Shown: positions 15,905 through 24,772, counted from the stretch's first letter. The stretch is DNA of 38,545 bases from JBLNDG01 sp050261415 (GCA_050261415.1 JBLNDG010000009.1:1-38545), one strand, 5' to 3'. Notes: a model not told the origin generated them from the sequence alone. Translations and numbers: made by a program.

Positions 15905-16979
15905 CAGCATCAAAATATCAATATTCGGAGAATCCCACGGGAAAGCAATCGGAATAAATATAGACGGCTTAAAGGCCGGAATCCTACTGGATATTAACTA
16001 TATAAGAAGGGAAATGCAAAGACGGGCTCCCGGTAATAGTGAGTTTTCCACACCTCGCCGGGAAGGGGACGAGTTTGAGATACTCAGCGGCTATTTTGAA
16101 GGCAGAACTACAGGCACTCCATTATGTGCAGTGATATATAACACAGATAAAAAATCCGGAGACTACTCAAAGCTTAAGAACATCATGAGGCCTTCACACG
16201 GTGATTTCACAGGGTATGTTAAATATAACGGCTTTAATGACTATAGAGGCGGAGGACATTTTTCCGGGAGGCTAACTGCTCCGCTGGTTTTTGCAGGGGC
16301 AATATGCAAGCAGCTTCTGAATAGCAGGGGGATAACCATAGCCAGTCACATAAAGAGCATAGGCGAAGAGCAGGATGAGTCTTTCGATCCTGTCGCTATT
16401 GAAGCAGGTATATCGGAGATATTGGCAAGTAAAGCTTTTCCGGTTTTGAATGCGGAAAGTGAAGTCCTTATGAAAGAGGTTGTTGCCAGGGCAAAGGTGC
16501 AAAGAGATTCGGTAGGCGGCATTGTTGAAACTGCAATACTGGGTGTAGAGCCGGGAATCGGAGAACCCTTTTTTGATTCAGTAGAAAGTACTTTAGCCCA
16601 CCTTATATTTTCCATTCCGGGAGTAAAGGGGCTGGAGTTCGGAGCGGGCTTTGACATATCAAGAATGCATGGCTCCGGAGCGAAGGATGAATATTATATG
16701 GAGGACGGCAAGGTAAGGACTTACAGCAACAACAACGGGGGAATACTTGGGGGAATAACAAACGGAATGCCTTTAATATTCCGGACCGCCTTTAAACCCA
16801 CAGCCTCAATCGGTATGCTTCAGAGGACAATAGATATGGAGAATAAAGTGAATACAACAATAGAGGTGCAGGGCAGGCATGACCCGTGCATTGTACCAAG
16901 AGCGGTACCTGTGGTTGAGGCAGTTGCTGCTATTGCGCTGCTTGACCTTATAATGCAGAGCCGGCAAAAAAAATTATAA
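15885..16979 (+). CDS. aroC: Chorismate synthase
   Basis: A 364-aa FMN-dependent enzyme producing chorismate. GESHGKAIG at the N-terminus, RPSHGDFTG, FNDYRGGGHFSGR and GRHDPCIVPRAVPVVEA are the conserved signatures. The start lies inside the aroA end, so translation is coupled. Chorismate is the branch point for the TyrA and PheA products of this same operon. Confidence 0.97.
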   Translation: MSGTWGNSIKISIFGESHGKAIGINIDGLKAGILLDINYIRREMQRRAPGNSEFSTPRREGDEFEILSGYFEGRTTGTPLCAVIYNTDKKSGDYSKLKNIMRPSHGDFTGYVKYNGFNDYRGGGHFSGRLTAPLVFAGAICKQLLNSRGITIASHIKSIGEEQDESFDPVAIEAGISEILASKAFPVLNAESEVLMKEVVARAKVQRDSVGGIVETAILGVEPGIGEPFFDSVESTLAHLIFSIPGVKGLEFGAGFDISRMHGSGAKDEYYMEDGKVRTYSNNNGGILGGITNGMPLIFRTAFKPTASIGMLQRTIDMENKVNTTIEVQGRHDPCIVPRAVPVVEAVAAIALLDLIMQSRQKKL

Positions 16980-16994
16980 GAGGATGTGTTTATA

Positions 16995-18128
16995 TTGGAC
17001 GAACTTGAAAGTCTGCGGCAGAAGATCAACGAAACGAATGAAGAGCTTGTGAGCTTGTTTATAAAGAGAATGGCGCTTGCAGCCAAAGTTGGGGAGTATA
17101 AAGCGGGAAGGAATCTGAAAATATATGATCCGGTAAGGGAAAAAGAAATTATAGAAAGGTTTGCCAACGGGGTCAAAGTTGATTTTGACATAAAGTATGT
17201 GGAGCAGTTTTTGGAAAACCTTATGTTTTTAAGCAGGAAGCTCCAAGGGGATATATTAGGCAGAAAACAGGGGCCTCTCAAGTTTGAAGGCTCCAATCAG
17301 ACCATGGCAATAGGCTACCAGGGAGTACCCGGCTGCTATAGCTACCAAACGGGACTTGAATACTTTGGAGAAGGGGTAGAAACCTTAAGCTGCCATAGCT
17401 TCAGGGATGTTTTTGAAGCACTTGCTGAAGGAAAAATAAAATACGGAGTACTGCCGATTGAAAACTCTACTTCGGGGAGCATAAACGATGTATATGATTT
17501 GCTGAGGGAGTATGAATTCCATATCGTTGGTGAAAAATGCCTGAAGGTGGAGCACAGCCTATTAGCTATGAAGGGCGCAGAGCTTTCCGATATCAGAGAG
17601 GTATACAGCCACCAGCAGGGTTTGATACAGTGCAGCCGTTATCTTTCTGGGCATCCTGAATGGAAGCAGGTGCCTTATTTCGATACTGCGGGAAGTGCAG
17701 AGTACGTTGCAAAGGAAGGCCTGAAATCAAAAGCGTGTATTGCAGGCAAAATGGCGGCTTCAGTATATGACCTCAGTATAATCAGCCAGGATATTCAGGA
17801 TAACAGGAACAACAGCACCAGGTTTGTAATTATAAGCAAAGAAAAGCTGGAAATTGAAGGGGCAGATAAAGTCAGCATAGTACTCAGCGTGCCGCATAAG
17901 CCCGGAACCCTTTACGGAATATTGAAACATTTTGCAGAGGGTAATTGCAATCTTATGAAGCTTGAATCCAGACCCTTGGAAGGTAAAGCGTGGGAATATT
18001 TCTTTTATATAGATTTCGGCGGAAACATTAATGAAGAAGGTACCAGAAGCATTCTGAAAGATATAGAGAAGGAAAGCTCATATTTCCGGTTGTTGGGCAA
18101 TTATAAAAGTGAGGTTGGCTGCGTATGA
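16995..18128 (+). CDS. pheA: Bifunctional chorismate mutase/prephenate dehydratase (P-protein)
   Basis: About 377 aa with three parts: an N-terminal AroQ-type chorismate mutase (1-90), a prephenate dehydratase domain (about 105-285, with PIENSTSGSINDVYDLL and NNSTRF) and a C-terminal ACT domain (about 290-370) with the phenylalanine-binding ESRPL. It commits chorismate to phenylalanine and is normally inhibited by Phe. I chose the TTG at 16995 (MDELESLRQKI) because AGGATG lies 8 nt upstream; the in-frame GTG at 16986 has its ribosome binding site too close. The stop overlaps the aroE start. Confidence 0.95.
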   Translation: MDELESLRQKINETNEELVSLFIKRMALAAKVGEYKAGRNLKIYDPVREKEIIERFANGVKVDFDIKYVEQFLENLMFLSRKLQGDILGRKQGPLKFEGSNQTMAIGYQGVPGCYSYQTGLEYFGEGVETLSCHSFRDVFEALAEGKIKYGVLPIENSTSGSINDVYDLLREYEFHIVGEKCLKVEHSLLAMKGAELSDIREVYSHQQGLIQCSRYLSGHPEWKQVPYFDTAGSAEYVAKEGLKSKACIAGKMAASVYDLSIISQDIQDNRNNSTRFVIISKEKLEIEGADKVSIVLSVPHKPGTLYGILKHFAEGNCNLMKLESRPLEGKAWEYFFYIDFGGNINEEGTRSILKDIEKESSYFRLLGNYKSEVGCV

Positions 18129-19411
18129 TGAAGAATGTTTATGGTTTAATAGGGGAAAAGCTTGGACACAGCTTTTCCCCGCAAATACACTCCGAGATTT
18201 TCAAAAAGCTTGGGATTGAAGGAGAATACAAGCTTTTCGAGCTGAAGGAAGATGAGCTTAAGCCTGCGGTACTAGGGTATAAGGGGCAGGGTATCAAGGG
18301 CTTGAATGTTACTGTGCCGTATAAAATAAGAATTATGGATTGTCTTGATATAATTTCGACAGAAGCTGAAAAAATCGGGGCAGTAAATACAATATCACTG
18401 GTAAATGGTGTACTCACCGGGTACAATACCGATTACAGCGGTTTCGGAATGTCTCTTGCAAGGAGCAGGGTAGAGGTAAATGGTAAAAGCGCAGTCATAT
18501 TGGGCACCGGCGGAGTTTCAAAGGCAGTAGCGCAGTATCTTATGGACAATGGAGCCAAAAGTATAACATATGTGAGCAGAAACCCTGTTGGAGGAGCTAA
18601 AGGCTATGATGAGCTAGAGGGGCTAAAAGGAGATATGATTATAAACTGTACCCCCTGCGGAATGTATCCCAAGGTAGATGTGTCACCGGTTTCTTATGAT
18701 ATATTAGAGGGGTTCAACACTGCAATTGATATGATATATAATCCTGAGGAAACGATGTTCCTGAAGCAGGCCAGGGAGAACGGACTCAAGACGGTAAACG
18801 GGCTGTACATGCTTGTAGGCCAGGCTGTTGCAGCCCAGGAAATATGGAACGGAATCAGATTATCCGAACTTCAGTTAGATAATATATACCAAAGCATAAA
18901 GAAGTTGTTTTATAAAGAAGCTGACGGTATCAGTCCTATTACCATCCGGACCTATAACACGGAAGATGTCGGGCATATCATTAAACGGCACAGGGAACTA
19001 TATGATTCTGAATATGGCTTTGGTGCAGAATTTGGGGATTATGTTGAAAAGTATATGCTTGAATTTGATAAAAGCCATGATTCCGATAAAGAAAACATAT
19101 GGGTGGCGGAAGCGGATGGAAAGGTTGCAGGAGCAATAGCCATAGTCAGGGTAGACAATACAACAGCACAGCTCCGGTGGTTCCTTATTGAGCCTGATAT
19201 GCGCGGAAGAGGGCTGGGCCATAAGCTGGTAAAGACAGTGATTGATTTCTGCAAAGATAAGGGTTACAAGCATGTTTTCCTGTGGACAGTAAATGTACTG
19301 GAGGCTGCCCGCCATCTTTACAAGAGCTATGGGTTCAATCTGACTGAAGTAAAGGAAAACAACACCTGGGGAGATCATTTGCAGGAGGAACGCTGGGATC
19401 TTTACCTATAG
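18125..19411 (+). CDS. aroE: Shikimate dehydrogenase fused to a GNAT acetyltransferase
   Basis: A single 428-aa ORF. Residues 1-265 are a complete AroE (HSFSPQIH, NVTVPYK with catalytic K67, NTDYSGF with D103, ILGTGGVSKA for NADP), reducing 3-dehydroshikimate to shikimate. Residues 272-428 are a GNAT acyl-CoA transferase domain with acetyl-CoA loop RGRGLGHKLV (360-369) and the end W-x-LYL. This domain resembles the GNAT half of MarR-GNAT bifunctional proteins (RHRELYDSEYG, RWFLIEP, ARHLYKSYGF). AroE alone is usually 270-290 aa. No stop or shift separates the domains. The acetyltransferase substrate is unknown. The ATG overlaps the pheA stop. Confidence 0.93.
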   Translation: MMKNVYGLIGEKLGHSFSPQIHSEIFKKLGIEGEYKLFELKEDELKPAVLGYKGQGIKGLNVTVPYKIRIMDCLDIISTEAEKIGAVNTISLVNGVLTGYNTDYSGFGMSLARSRVEVNGKSAVILGTGGVSKAVAQYLMDNGAKSITYVSRNPVGGAKGYDELEGLKGDMIINCTPCGMYPKVDVSPVSYDILEGFNTAIDMIYNPEETMFLKQARENGLKTVNGLYMLVGQAVAAQEIWNGIRLSELQLDNIYQSIKKLFYKEADGISPITIRTYNTEDVGHIIKRHRELYDSEYGFGAEFGDYVEKYMLEFDKSHDSDKENIWVAEADGKVAGAIAIVRVDNTTAQLRWFLIEPDMRGRGLGHKLVKTVIDFCKDKGYKHVFLWTVNVLEAARHLYKSYGFNLTEVKENNTWGDHLQEERWDLYL

Positions 19412-19422
19412 AGGCGTAAAAT

Positions 19423-19452
19423 AAAGCAGTCTTGCTATTGCAAGGCTGCTTT
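19423..19452. terminator. Terminator between convergent aroE and the DUF5667 gene
   Basis: AAAGCAGTCTTGC (19423-19435), TATT loop, GCAAGGCTGCTTT (19440-19452) with one G-U pair. On the minus strand the stem is followed by ATTTTA, so it serves the minus gene best; on the plus strand it can stop the aro operon. Confidence 0.75.
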
Positions 19453-19457
19453 CCCAA

Positions 19458-20528
19458 TTAGTCTTCTGCTTCATTATTATTTTCGTCATCATCTTTATCG
19501 TCGCTCTTACTATCCGCTTTATGTTTTACCTTTTCGGTTGCCTTTTCAAGTTTTTTCTCATACTTCTTTTCAATCTTCTCAATTTGCTTATTTGTTTTTT
19601 CTACTGCTTTATCGAGCTTCTTTTCCGACTTTGCATTATCTTTAGAATTTGTAAGCTTTTGGCTATCCTGAGCATCCTTGTCATCATCGCTTTTAGCTGC
19701 AACTACCTGTATTGCTGCATCCGAGCCGGCCGCATTCTTAAGTGTATTTATAGCTTCAGTTTTGGCTTCTTTGAAAGCCTTGTTTATTTCCTTCAGTGCA
19801 TCTTTTGGCGCAATCTTCAAATCTATTGCAGTTTTCCCGATGCCTTTTGCATCCTTAAGAAACAAGTCAACTACTTCATTCAGGGACTTTCCTGACTGCT
19901 TGGAAAGTGAAATAAGCGCAATCACCAGTCTATTGTTCAATCCTGCCTGTTGTATTTTTTCCCAAAATGCTTTATCTGTTATATTTTGTTGAAGTATAAT
20001 GCTGGTAGAATTTATCCGGTCAGCATTTCCCACATTCTCCGGTTTTGCAGAATCCTTTTCAGGAAGGTTTTCCACTGCCTTCTTAAGCTCTTCCTTATAC
20101 TGATCCGGTACTTTTTCTATAACCTTATCTAAAATATCTTCATCCTCAATTTTATAATTTGCAATCATATCTACTGCCTTAGTTATTGATTTTTCATCCT
20201 TGTTTGCTTTATCAATAGCACTTATGGATTTGCCCATAAGCTCTGTATATTCGCTAATAGCCTTTTTAGCAAGCTCAATATTGTTTGCTTCAAGCATAGC
20301 CTTGCTTTCTGCCAGTCTTTCCTGAGCCTGCTTTGCTAAAGCTTCGGACTCCTTTAAAGCGTCACTTATCAGAGATAACTGAATTTTTTCAAGCAACCTG
20401 TCCAAAATATAGAATGGGCTGTCAGGTGTTATACCCGGGTCTGCAGCACCAGCCTGTTCGTCGGCAAAAACCGGGATTAATACAGCGAGCATCACTGCCA
20501 TGATTAGTACTATGATTTTTTTGTACAT
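19458..20528 (-). CDS. Secreted DUF5667-domain protein
   Basis: About 356 aa with a signal peptide (residues 1-22, MYKK then a hydrophobic stretch ending VFA-DE). The DUF5667 signature follows at about 34-120 (GITPDSPFYILDRLLEKIQL). The C-terminal half is helical and very rich in Lys, Glu and Asp, probably coiled coil. The start is the inner ATG (complement 20526-20528), which has AAAGGAGAG before it; the ATG 21 nt further upstream overlaps that site. Function unknown; the domain is common in clostridial exported proteins. Transcribed against the aro operon and divergent from nadD. Confidence 0.85.
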   Translation of the reverse strand: MYKKIIVLIMAVMLAVLIPVFADEQAGAADPGITPDSPFYILDRLLEKIQLSLISDALKESEALAKQAQERLAESKAMLEANNIELAKKAISEYTELMGKSISAIDKANKDEKSITKAVDMIANYKIEDEDILDKVIEKVPDQYKEELKKAVENLPEKDSAKPENVGNADRINSTSIILQQNITDKAFWEKIQQAGLNNRLVIALISLSKQSGKSLNEVVDLFLKDAKGIGKTAIDLKIAPKDALKEINKAFKEAKTEAINTLKNAAGSDAAIQVVAAKSDDDKDAQDSQKLTNSKDNAKSEKKLDKAVEKTNKQIEKIEKKYEKKLEKATEKVKHKADSKSDDKDDDENNNEAED

Positions 20529-20698
20529 AAAATACACTCTCCTTTCCATATGCTTGATAAGTTTTTGTTTGATGCTTTTTGCCTTTGGATTACATAATAC
20601 AATTCGGGGTCTGCTTTTATGTTTTAAGGGTAATAGAAGAGGAAATAATTGACTGTGGCTTGTGCAATGAAATATGAAATAGAGGTTATTGTAAAAAC

Positions 20699-20727
20699 TT
20701 TAAACTTAATGCATAATATTGTATAAT
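20699..20727 (+). promoter_or_regulatory. Probable promoter of the nadD-yqeK-lcp-rsfS operon
   Basis: TATAAT at 20722-20727 with TTTAAA (20699-20704) 17 nt upstream. It lies 37 nt before the nadD start; no other gene intervenes. Confidence 0.5.
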
Positions 20728-20763
20728 GGACATAATCAAGTATTGAAGCAGCGGGGTATTTGT

Positions 20764-21399
20764 ATGATTGAACAGTATAAGGAAGCAAATATAAAAAAAA
20801 TAGGCATCATGGGTGGTACCTTTGATCCGGTACATTATGGACATCTCGTGGCAGCTGAGGTTGTAAGAGCAGAACTTGACCTGGAGAAGGTTATTTTTAT
20901 ACCCACAGGTAGACCACCCCATAAGAGGGCAGAGAACGTATCCGAGTCAGAGCACCGCTACCTGATGACGGTATTGGCGACGGCTGCAAATCCGAACTTT
21001 GAAGTATCACGTTTGGAGATAGATAAGGATACTGTTACCTATACGGTTGATACGGTTAAAGACTTGATTGGCATATACGGGAAAGACACTCTGATATATT
21101 TTATTACAGGTGCAGATGCGGTTTTGGAGCTCCTGTCCTGGCACAAGGTTGAGGAACTTCTGTCGCTATGCAGTTTTGTTGCAGTAACAAGACCTGGTTT
21201 TAACAAACAAGAGCTGGAACAAAAAGTGGCAGAAATCAAGTCTAATTATAATGGGGAAATAATATGCATCGAAGTGCCGCTTCTGGCGATTTCGTCTACA
21301 GATATTAGGGATAAGGTCAAAAATGGCATGACTATCAAATACCTGCTCCCTGAAGAAGTAGAAAAATACATTGCAAAAACAGGACTTTACAAGGAGTGA
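20764..21399 (+). CDS. nadD: Nicotinate-nucleotide adenylyltransferase
   Basis: About 211 aa, making deamido-NAD from nicotinate mononucleotide and ATP. It has GGTFDPVHYGHL with the (H/T)xGH motif, and ISSTDIRDK near the C-terminus. The start is the ATG at 20764, preceded by GCGGGG. A longer in-frame TTG start at 20719 overlaps the promoter -10 and is rejected. The order nadD-yqeK-lcp-rsfS is common in Firmicutes. Confidence 0.95.
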   Translation: MIEQYKEANIKKIGIMGGTFDPVHYGHLVAAEVVRAELDLEKVIFIPTGRPPHKRAENVSESEHRYLMTVLATAANPNFEVSRLEIDKDTVTYTVDTVKDLIGIYGKDTLIYFITGADAVLELLSWHKVEELLSLCSFVAVTRPGFNKQELEQKVAEIKSNYNGEIICIEVPLLAISSTDIRDKVKNGMTIKYLLPEEVEKYIAKTGLYKE

Positions 21400-21404
21400 G
21401 CTTT

Positions 21405-21998
21405 TTGATCGACCAAGCGGAAATACTGGAATTTTTAAAGAATAACCTTTCACCTAACAGATACAAGCATTCAGTAAATGTCAGTACTACTGCGGAAAAT
21501 CTCGCTGAAAGGTACGGATGCGATACCTATAAGGCAAAAATTGCCGGGTTGGTGCATGATTGTGCAAAAGGACTGGAAAAGGATGCGCTCATAGATTGCA
21601 TAAATAAAGAAGGCATAGCTATTGATGAAGTTACCTTAAGCGTAAAAGAGCTTATGCACGGTCCCGCTGCCGTACATATCTGCAGGAAAAACTTTGACAT
21701 TCAGGATGCTGACATACTTAATGCAGTGAGATACCATACAACAGGAAAGGAAAACATGTCAATTCTTGAGAAGGTCATTTATCTGTCGGATTTTATTGAA
21801 CCCACCAGAGATTTTGCAGGAGTAGGTACATTGAGGGAACTGGCAGTCCAAAACCTTGACAGAGCGTTATTAAAGGCCTTTGACCTATCTATAGAGTATG
21901 TCATTTCCAAAAACGGACTAATACATACCGATACCGTGTTATCCAGGAACTACATTCTGCAAAGCCTTTCAAAAGGTCGCAGGGATGATTCCAAATAG
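21405..21998 (+). CDS. yqeK: YqeK-type HD-domain hydrolase (Ap4A hydrolase)
   Basis: About 197 aa with HD-superfamily ligands: H in KHSVNVS, HD in GLVHDCAKG, and further histidines in ELMHGPAA and RYHTTG. YqeK enzymes split diadenosine tetraphosphate symmetrically into two ADP. I chose the TTG at 21405, because AAGGAG (21391-21396) is 8 nt upstream. The GTG at 21396 overlaps both that site and the nadD stop. Confidence 0.92.
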   Translation: MIDQAEILEFLKNNLSPNRYKHSVNVSTTAENLAERYGCDTYKAKIAGLVHDCAKGLEKDALIDCINKEGIAIDEVTLSVKELMHGPAAVHICRKNFDIQDADILNAVRYHTTGKENMSILEKVIYLSDFIEPTRDFAGVGTLRELAVQNLDRALLKAFDLSIEYVISKNGLIHTDTVLSRNYILQSLSKGRRDDSK

Positions 21999-22016
21999 GA
22001 ATGGAGTTGTTATAAT

Positions 22017-23276
22017 TTGAGAAAATATTTGGTAATTTTTTTAGCATCTTTCTTAGTATTTTTTACTATACTCGGCGGGGTATACTATATATATAAATCA
22101 AATATCACAGATAAGGATTTTCAAAAGACCATAGAGGAAAATCCGGAGCTGAAGCCGGAAGATCCGAAGGGTGAAGCAGTAATTAATACTTTGTTTATGG
22201 GTATAGATGATGCAAGGTCCGATACTATGATAGTCGTCAGCTATAATAAAGAAAACAACAATATGGTAATGCTCTCGGTACCAAGGGATACCAGGGTGAA
22301 TATACCGGGATACGGATATGACAAGATAAATTCGGCAGCAGCGAGAAAAGAAGGTACAGCCCTTGCAATGGAGACTGTGGGCAATCTGCTCGGAATACCC
22401 ATACACCAGTATGTTAAGGTAGACTTTAAGGGTGCGGCAAAGTTAGTGGATATTTTAGGCGGCGTTAAGGTGAATGTTCCACAAGATATGGATTATGACG
22501 ACCCTGCTCAGAATTTGAGCATTCATCTAAAAAAGGGTATACAGGTGCTTAATGGAGCCAATGCTGTAAAATTTGCAAGATACAGGTCGGGATATTCCGA
22601 TCAGGATCTTGGCAGGATAAAAGCACAGCAGTCGCTGATTAAAGCTGTTATTGACAAGCTTACCAGTCCTGCGGTAATACCAAAGGCATTAAGCATTGCC
22701 GACGCAGCGTCGAAATGTATAAAAACAAATATGCCGAACAGCGATATCGCAAGATATGCAATGAATCTTGGCAAATTGAAGACGGATAATATCAAGTTCT
22801 ATACAGTGCCGGGGGAACCCAAGATGATAGGTAAAGTTGCATACTATGTTCATGATGAGGGCAAGCTCAAAAAGCTTATGGAGCAAATAAGCGTCGAACT
22901 CGGGGTGAAGACGGCTGAACTGCAGGCGACACCGACTCAGGAAGGCGGCAGCGCACAGGAAAGCAATGCAGCTGAGAAGACATTGGATAGGAAGGATATT
23001 AAAATACAGATATTGAACAGCACAAATAAAGGCGGTTTGGCAAACCAGCTTAGAGATGAACTTGAAGCCAAAGGGTATCAGGGAATCGAAACCGGAAACA
23101 TCAAAGATATGACATATAGCTACAGCCGAGTGTTAGACAGGCGCGGGGATAAGGAAAAGCTGGAGCTGGTAGTGAAGGATACAAATATTAGCACAGTAGA
23201 GAATGACATTGACAATACCAGTGATTATGATATAACAATTATTATAGGCAAAGACAGACTAAACGGAGGGATGTAA
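22017..23276 (+). CDS. LytR-CpsA-Psr (LCP) family wall polymer ligase
   Basis: A 419-aa protein: an N-terminal membrane anchor (about 5-27), an extracellular LCP catalytic domain (about 60-230) with SVPRDTRVNIPGYG, KINSAAA, and the pyrophosphate-binding arginines of VKFARYRSGYSDQDLGR, then a C-terminal LytR_C domain (about 328-415, IQILNSTNKGGLANQL). LCP enzymes transfer polymers such as teichoic acid from lipid carriers to peptidoglycan. TTG start with GGAATGGAG upstream. Confidence 0.93.
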   Translation: MRKYLVIFLASFLVFFTILGGVYYIYKSNITDKDFQKTIEENPELKPEDPKGEAVINTLFMGIDDARSDTMIVVSYNKENNNMVMLSVPRDTRVNIPGYGYDKINSAAARKEGTALAMETVGNLLGIPIHQYVKVDFKGAAKLVDILGGVKVNVPQDMDYDDPAQNLSIHLKKGIQVLNGANAVKFARYRSGYSDQDLGRIKAQQSLIKAVIDKLTSPAVIPKALSIADAASKCIKTNMPNSDIARYAMNLGKLKTDNIKFYTVPGEPKMIGKVAYYVHDEGKLKKLMEQISVELGVKTAELQATPTQEGGSAQESNAAEKTLDRKDIKIQILNSTNKGGLANQLRDELEAKGYQGIETGNIKDMTYSYSRVLDRRGDKEKLELVVKDTNISTVENDIDNTSDYDITIIIGKDRLNGGM

Positions 23277-23630
23277 TTGTTTTCGATATCAACGGAAATG
23301 GCAAACAAAGCTGTTGAATTGCTGAAGGATAAGAAAGCCAGAGACATCAAGCTGCTGGATATTCATGAAGTTTCAACAATTGCAGATTATTTTTTAATTG
23401 CTACAGGTACCTCAACAATCCAGGTTCAGGCAATGTCTGACGAACTTGAGGAGAAAATGAGCCTGGCGGGTTATGAGATGCATCATAAAGAGGGCTTCAG
23501 AAACGGAAGATGGATACTTATAGATTTTGGAAATATTGTCGTACATCTTTTTCACGATGAAGAAAGAAAATTTTATAATATTGAGAGAATTTGGGTGGAT
23601 GCCAAAACAATTCTTGTTGACAATCAGTAA
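23277..23630 (+). CDS. rsfS: Ribosome silencing factor RsfS
   Basis: A 117-aa protein binding L14 on the 50S subunit to block subunit joining in starvation. Signatures: DIHEVSTIADYFLIATGTS, HHKEGFRNGRWILIDFG and VVHLFHDEERKFYNIERIW. TTG start directly after the LCP stop, with GGAGGG 6 nt upstream. In many clostridia the next gene is leuS behind a T-box. Here a T-box follows but leuS does not. Confidence 0.96.
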   Translation: MFSISTEMANKAVELLKDKKARDIKLLDIHEVSTIADYFLIATGTSTIQVQAMSDELEEKMSLAGYEMHHKEGFRNGRWILIDFGNIVVHLFHDEERKFYNIERIWVDAKTILVDNQ

Positions 23631-23645
23631 ATATTAATTTATAAT
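23617..23645 (+). promoter_or_regulatory. Sigma-A promoter of the T-box transcript
   Basis: TTGACA (23617-23622), 17-nt spacer, TATAAT (23640-23645). Both boxes are perfect; the -35 overlaps the last codons of rsfS. It makes the T-box unit independent of the upstream operon. Confidence 0.88.
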
Positions 23646-23674
23646 ATTGAGTTAAATAACAAATAATGGATATA

Positions 23675-23896
23675 AGCCTTATAGAGTAGTAGACAGTGAA
23701 ACCTTTCAGAGAGCCGGTGTCAGGTGCAAACCGGCGGTTATAGCTGTTGAACTTGCTATATTGATAGGTTTACGTTTGCAGCGATAAAGCTTCTTGAGCG
23801 GGCATATATGTACTATTGCATATAATGCCAACTAGGGTGGTAACGCGGGTAAAATCTCTCGTCCCTATACTTGATAAGGGACGTGGGATTTTTTTA
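23675..23896 (+). promoter_or_regulatory. T-box riboswitch, leucine-type specifier
   Basis: Stem I base TATAG (23680-23684) pairs with CTATA (23756-23760). The specifier internal loop is AGTAGTA (23685-23691) against GAACTTG (23749-23755). The codon is read as UUG (or CUU one base earlier); both are leucine. The distal loop carries GGTGCAAACC. The T-box sequence AGGGTGGTAACGCGG is at 23834-23848; its bulge UGGU fits a tRNA with discriminator A, as in tRNA-Leu. A terminator follows: CTCTCGTCCCT (23856-23866) with AGGGACGTGGG (23877-23887) and a T run. Uncharged tRNA-Leu should allow read-through into the YheO-type regulator. Confidence 0.93.
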
Positions 23897-23943
23897 TTTA
23901 AATATGTAAAATATGTACTAATATTTGAATTAGGGGTGTTAAT

Positions 23944-24594
23944 ATGAACAATGATGTGCATCCGATACTAAAAAGCTTGATACCTTTAGTTGATGGACTT
24001 GCAGGTACCTTTGGCAAAAACTGTGAGGTTGTGCTCCACGATATCAGCAATCCGCAAAGCTCTATAATCGCAATTGCCAATGGCAATATAAGCGGGAGGA
24101 CTGTAGGTAGCCCCATGAGCGAGTACGGTTTGACAGATTTGAGGAGAGGCAAGTTTGAAAAGTCAAGGGTCAACTACAGAAAGAAGACAAAAGACGGTAG
24201 GATTCTTAAATCAACTTCGCTGTATATAAAGGATGAAAAAGGCAAGCTTCTGGGTTTCCTTTGCATCAATTATGATATTTCTGAACTCATGATAATGAAA
24301 AATGTACTTAATGACCTGACAAATATAGTAGATGATGAATTCGACGGAGATAATGCAGAGAGTTACGGAAATACAGTAAATGATGTGCTTAGCAGCATAG
24401 TGGATAAAACACTGGAATCAATCGGCAAACCTGTAGCTTTCATATCAAAGGAAGAAAAGGTCAATATAGTGCAGATGCTGGACGACAAAGGTGTATTCCT
24501 TATAAAGGGCGCAATAGATTATGTGGCTAAAGTCCTGTGCGTTTCAAGGTATACGATATATAACTACCTTGATGAGATAAGGGTAAATGAATAG
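23944..24594 (+). CDS. YheO-like PAS and helix-turn-helix transcriptional regulator
   Basis: A 216-aa protein. Residues about 5-115 form a YheO-type PAS domain (LAGTFGKNCEVVLHDIS, GFLCINYDIS) and the C-terminus a helix-turn-helix (about 170-212, AKVLCVSRYTIYNYLDEIR). The length fits the family, which senses small ligands and binds DNA. The start ATG follows GGGGTG. It is the only gene between the leucine T-box and the terminator at 24600, so its expression should rise in leucine starvation; target genes are unknown. Confidence 0.85.
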   Translation: MNNDVHPILKSLIPLVDGLAGTFGKNCEVVLHDISNPQSSIIAIANGNISGRTVGSPMSEYGLTDLRRGKFEKSRVNYRKKTKDGRILKSTSLYIKDEKGKLLGFLCINYDISELMIMKNVLNDLTNIVDDEFDGDNAESYGNTVNDVLSSIVDKTLESIGKPVAFISKEEKVNIVQMLDDKGVFLIKGAIDYVAKVLCVSRYTIYNYLDEIRVNE

Positions 24595-24599
24595 AAACA

Positions 24600-24630
24600 A
24601 AAAATCACATAGGAATATGTGATTTTTTTA
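24600..24630 (+). terminator. Intrinsic terminator after the T-box-controlled regulator
   Basis: AAAATCACATA (24601-24611), GGAA loop, TATGTGATTTT (24616-24626), followed by more T. Confidence 0.88.
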
Positions 24631-24772
24631 TGAAAAGTTTGTTAAAAAAAGTAAATAATGGTAATAATTATTTCTGATACGGCATATTGTATTAAATGGT
24701 GTGTGACCAGATGAAATTTCGTTGAATATTCATTGTAACAGCCAATTAATACGATGTAGGAGGATATTGGAA

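Noticed and set aside
20719..20763. Longer NadD start at TTG 20719
   Set aside because: It overlaps the TATAAT promoter element and has no ribosome binding site; the ATG at 20764 fits the family.
24681..24692. CATATTGTA as a sigma-K -10 element
   Set aside because: It matches the CATAnnnTA pattern, but no fitting -35 was found, so chance in AT-rich sequence is likely.
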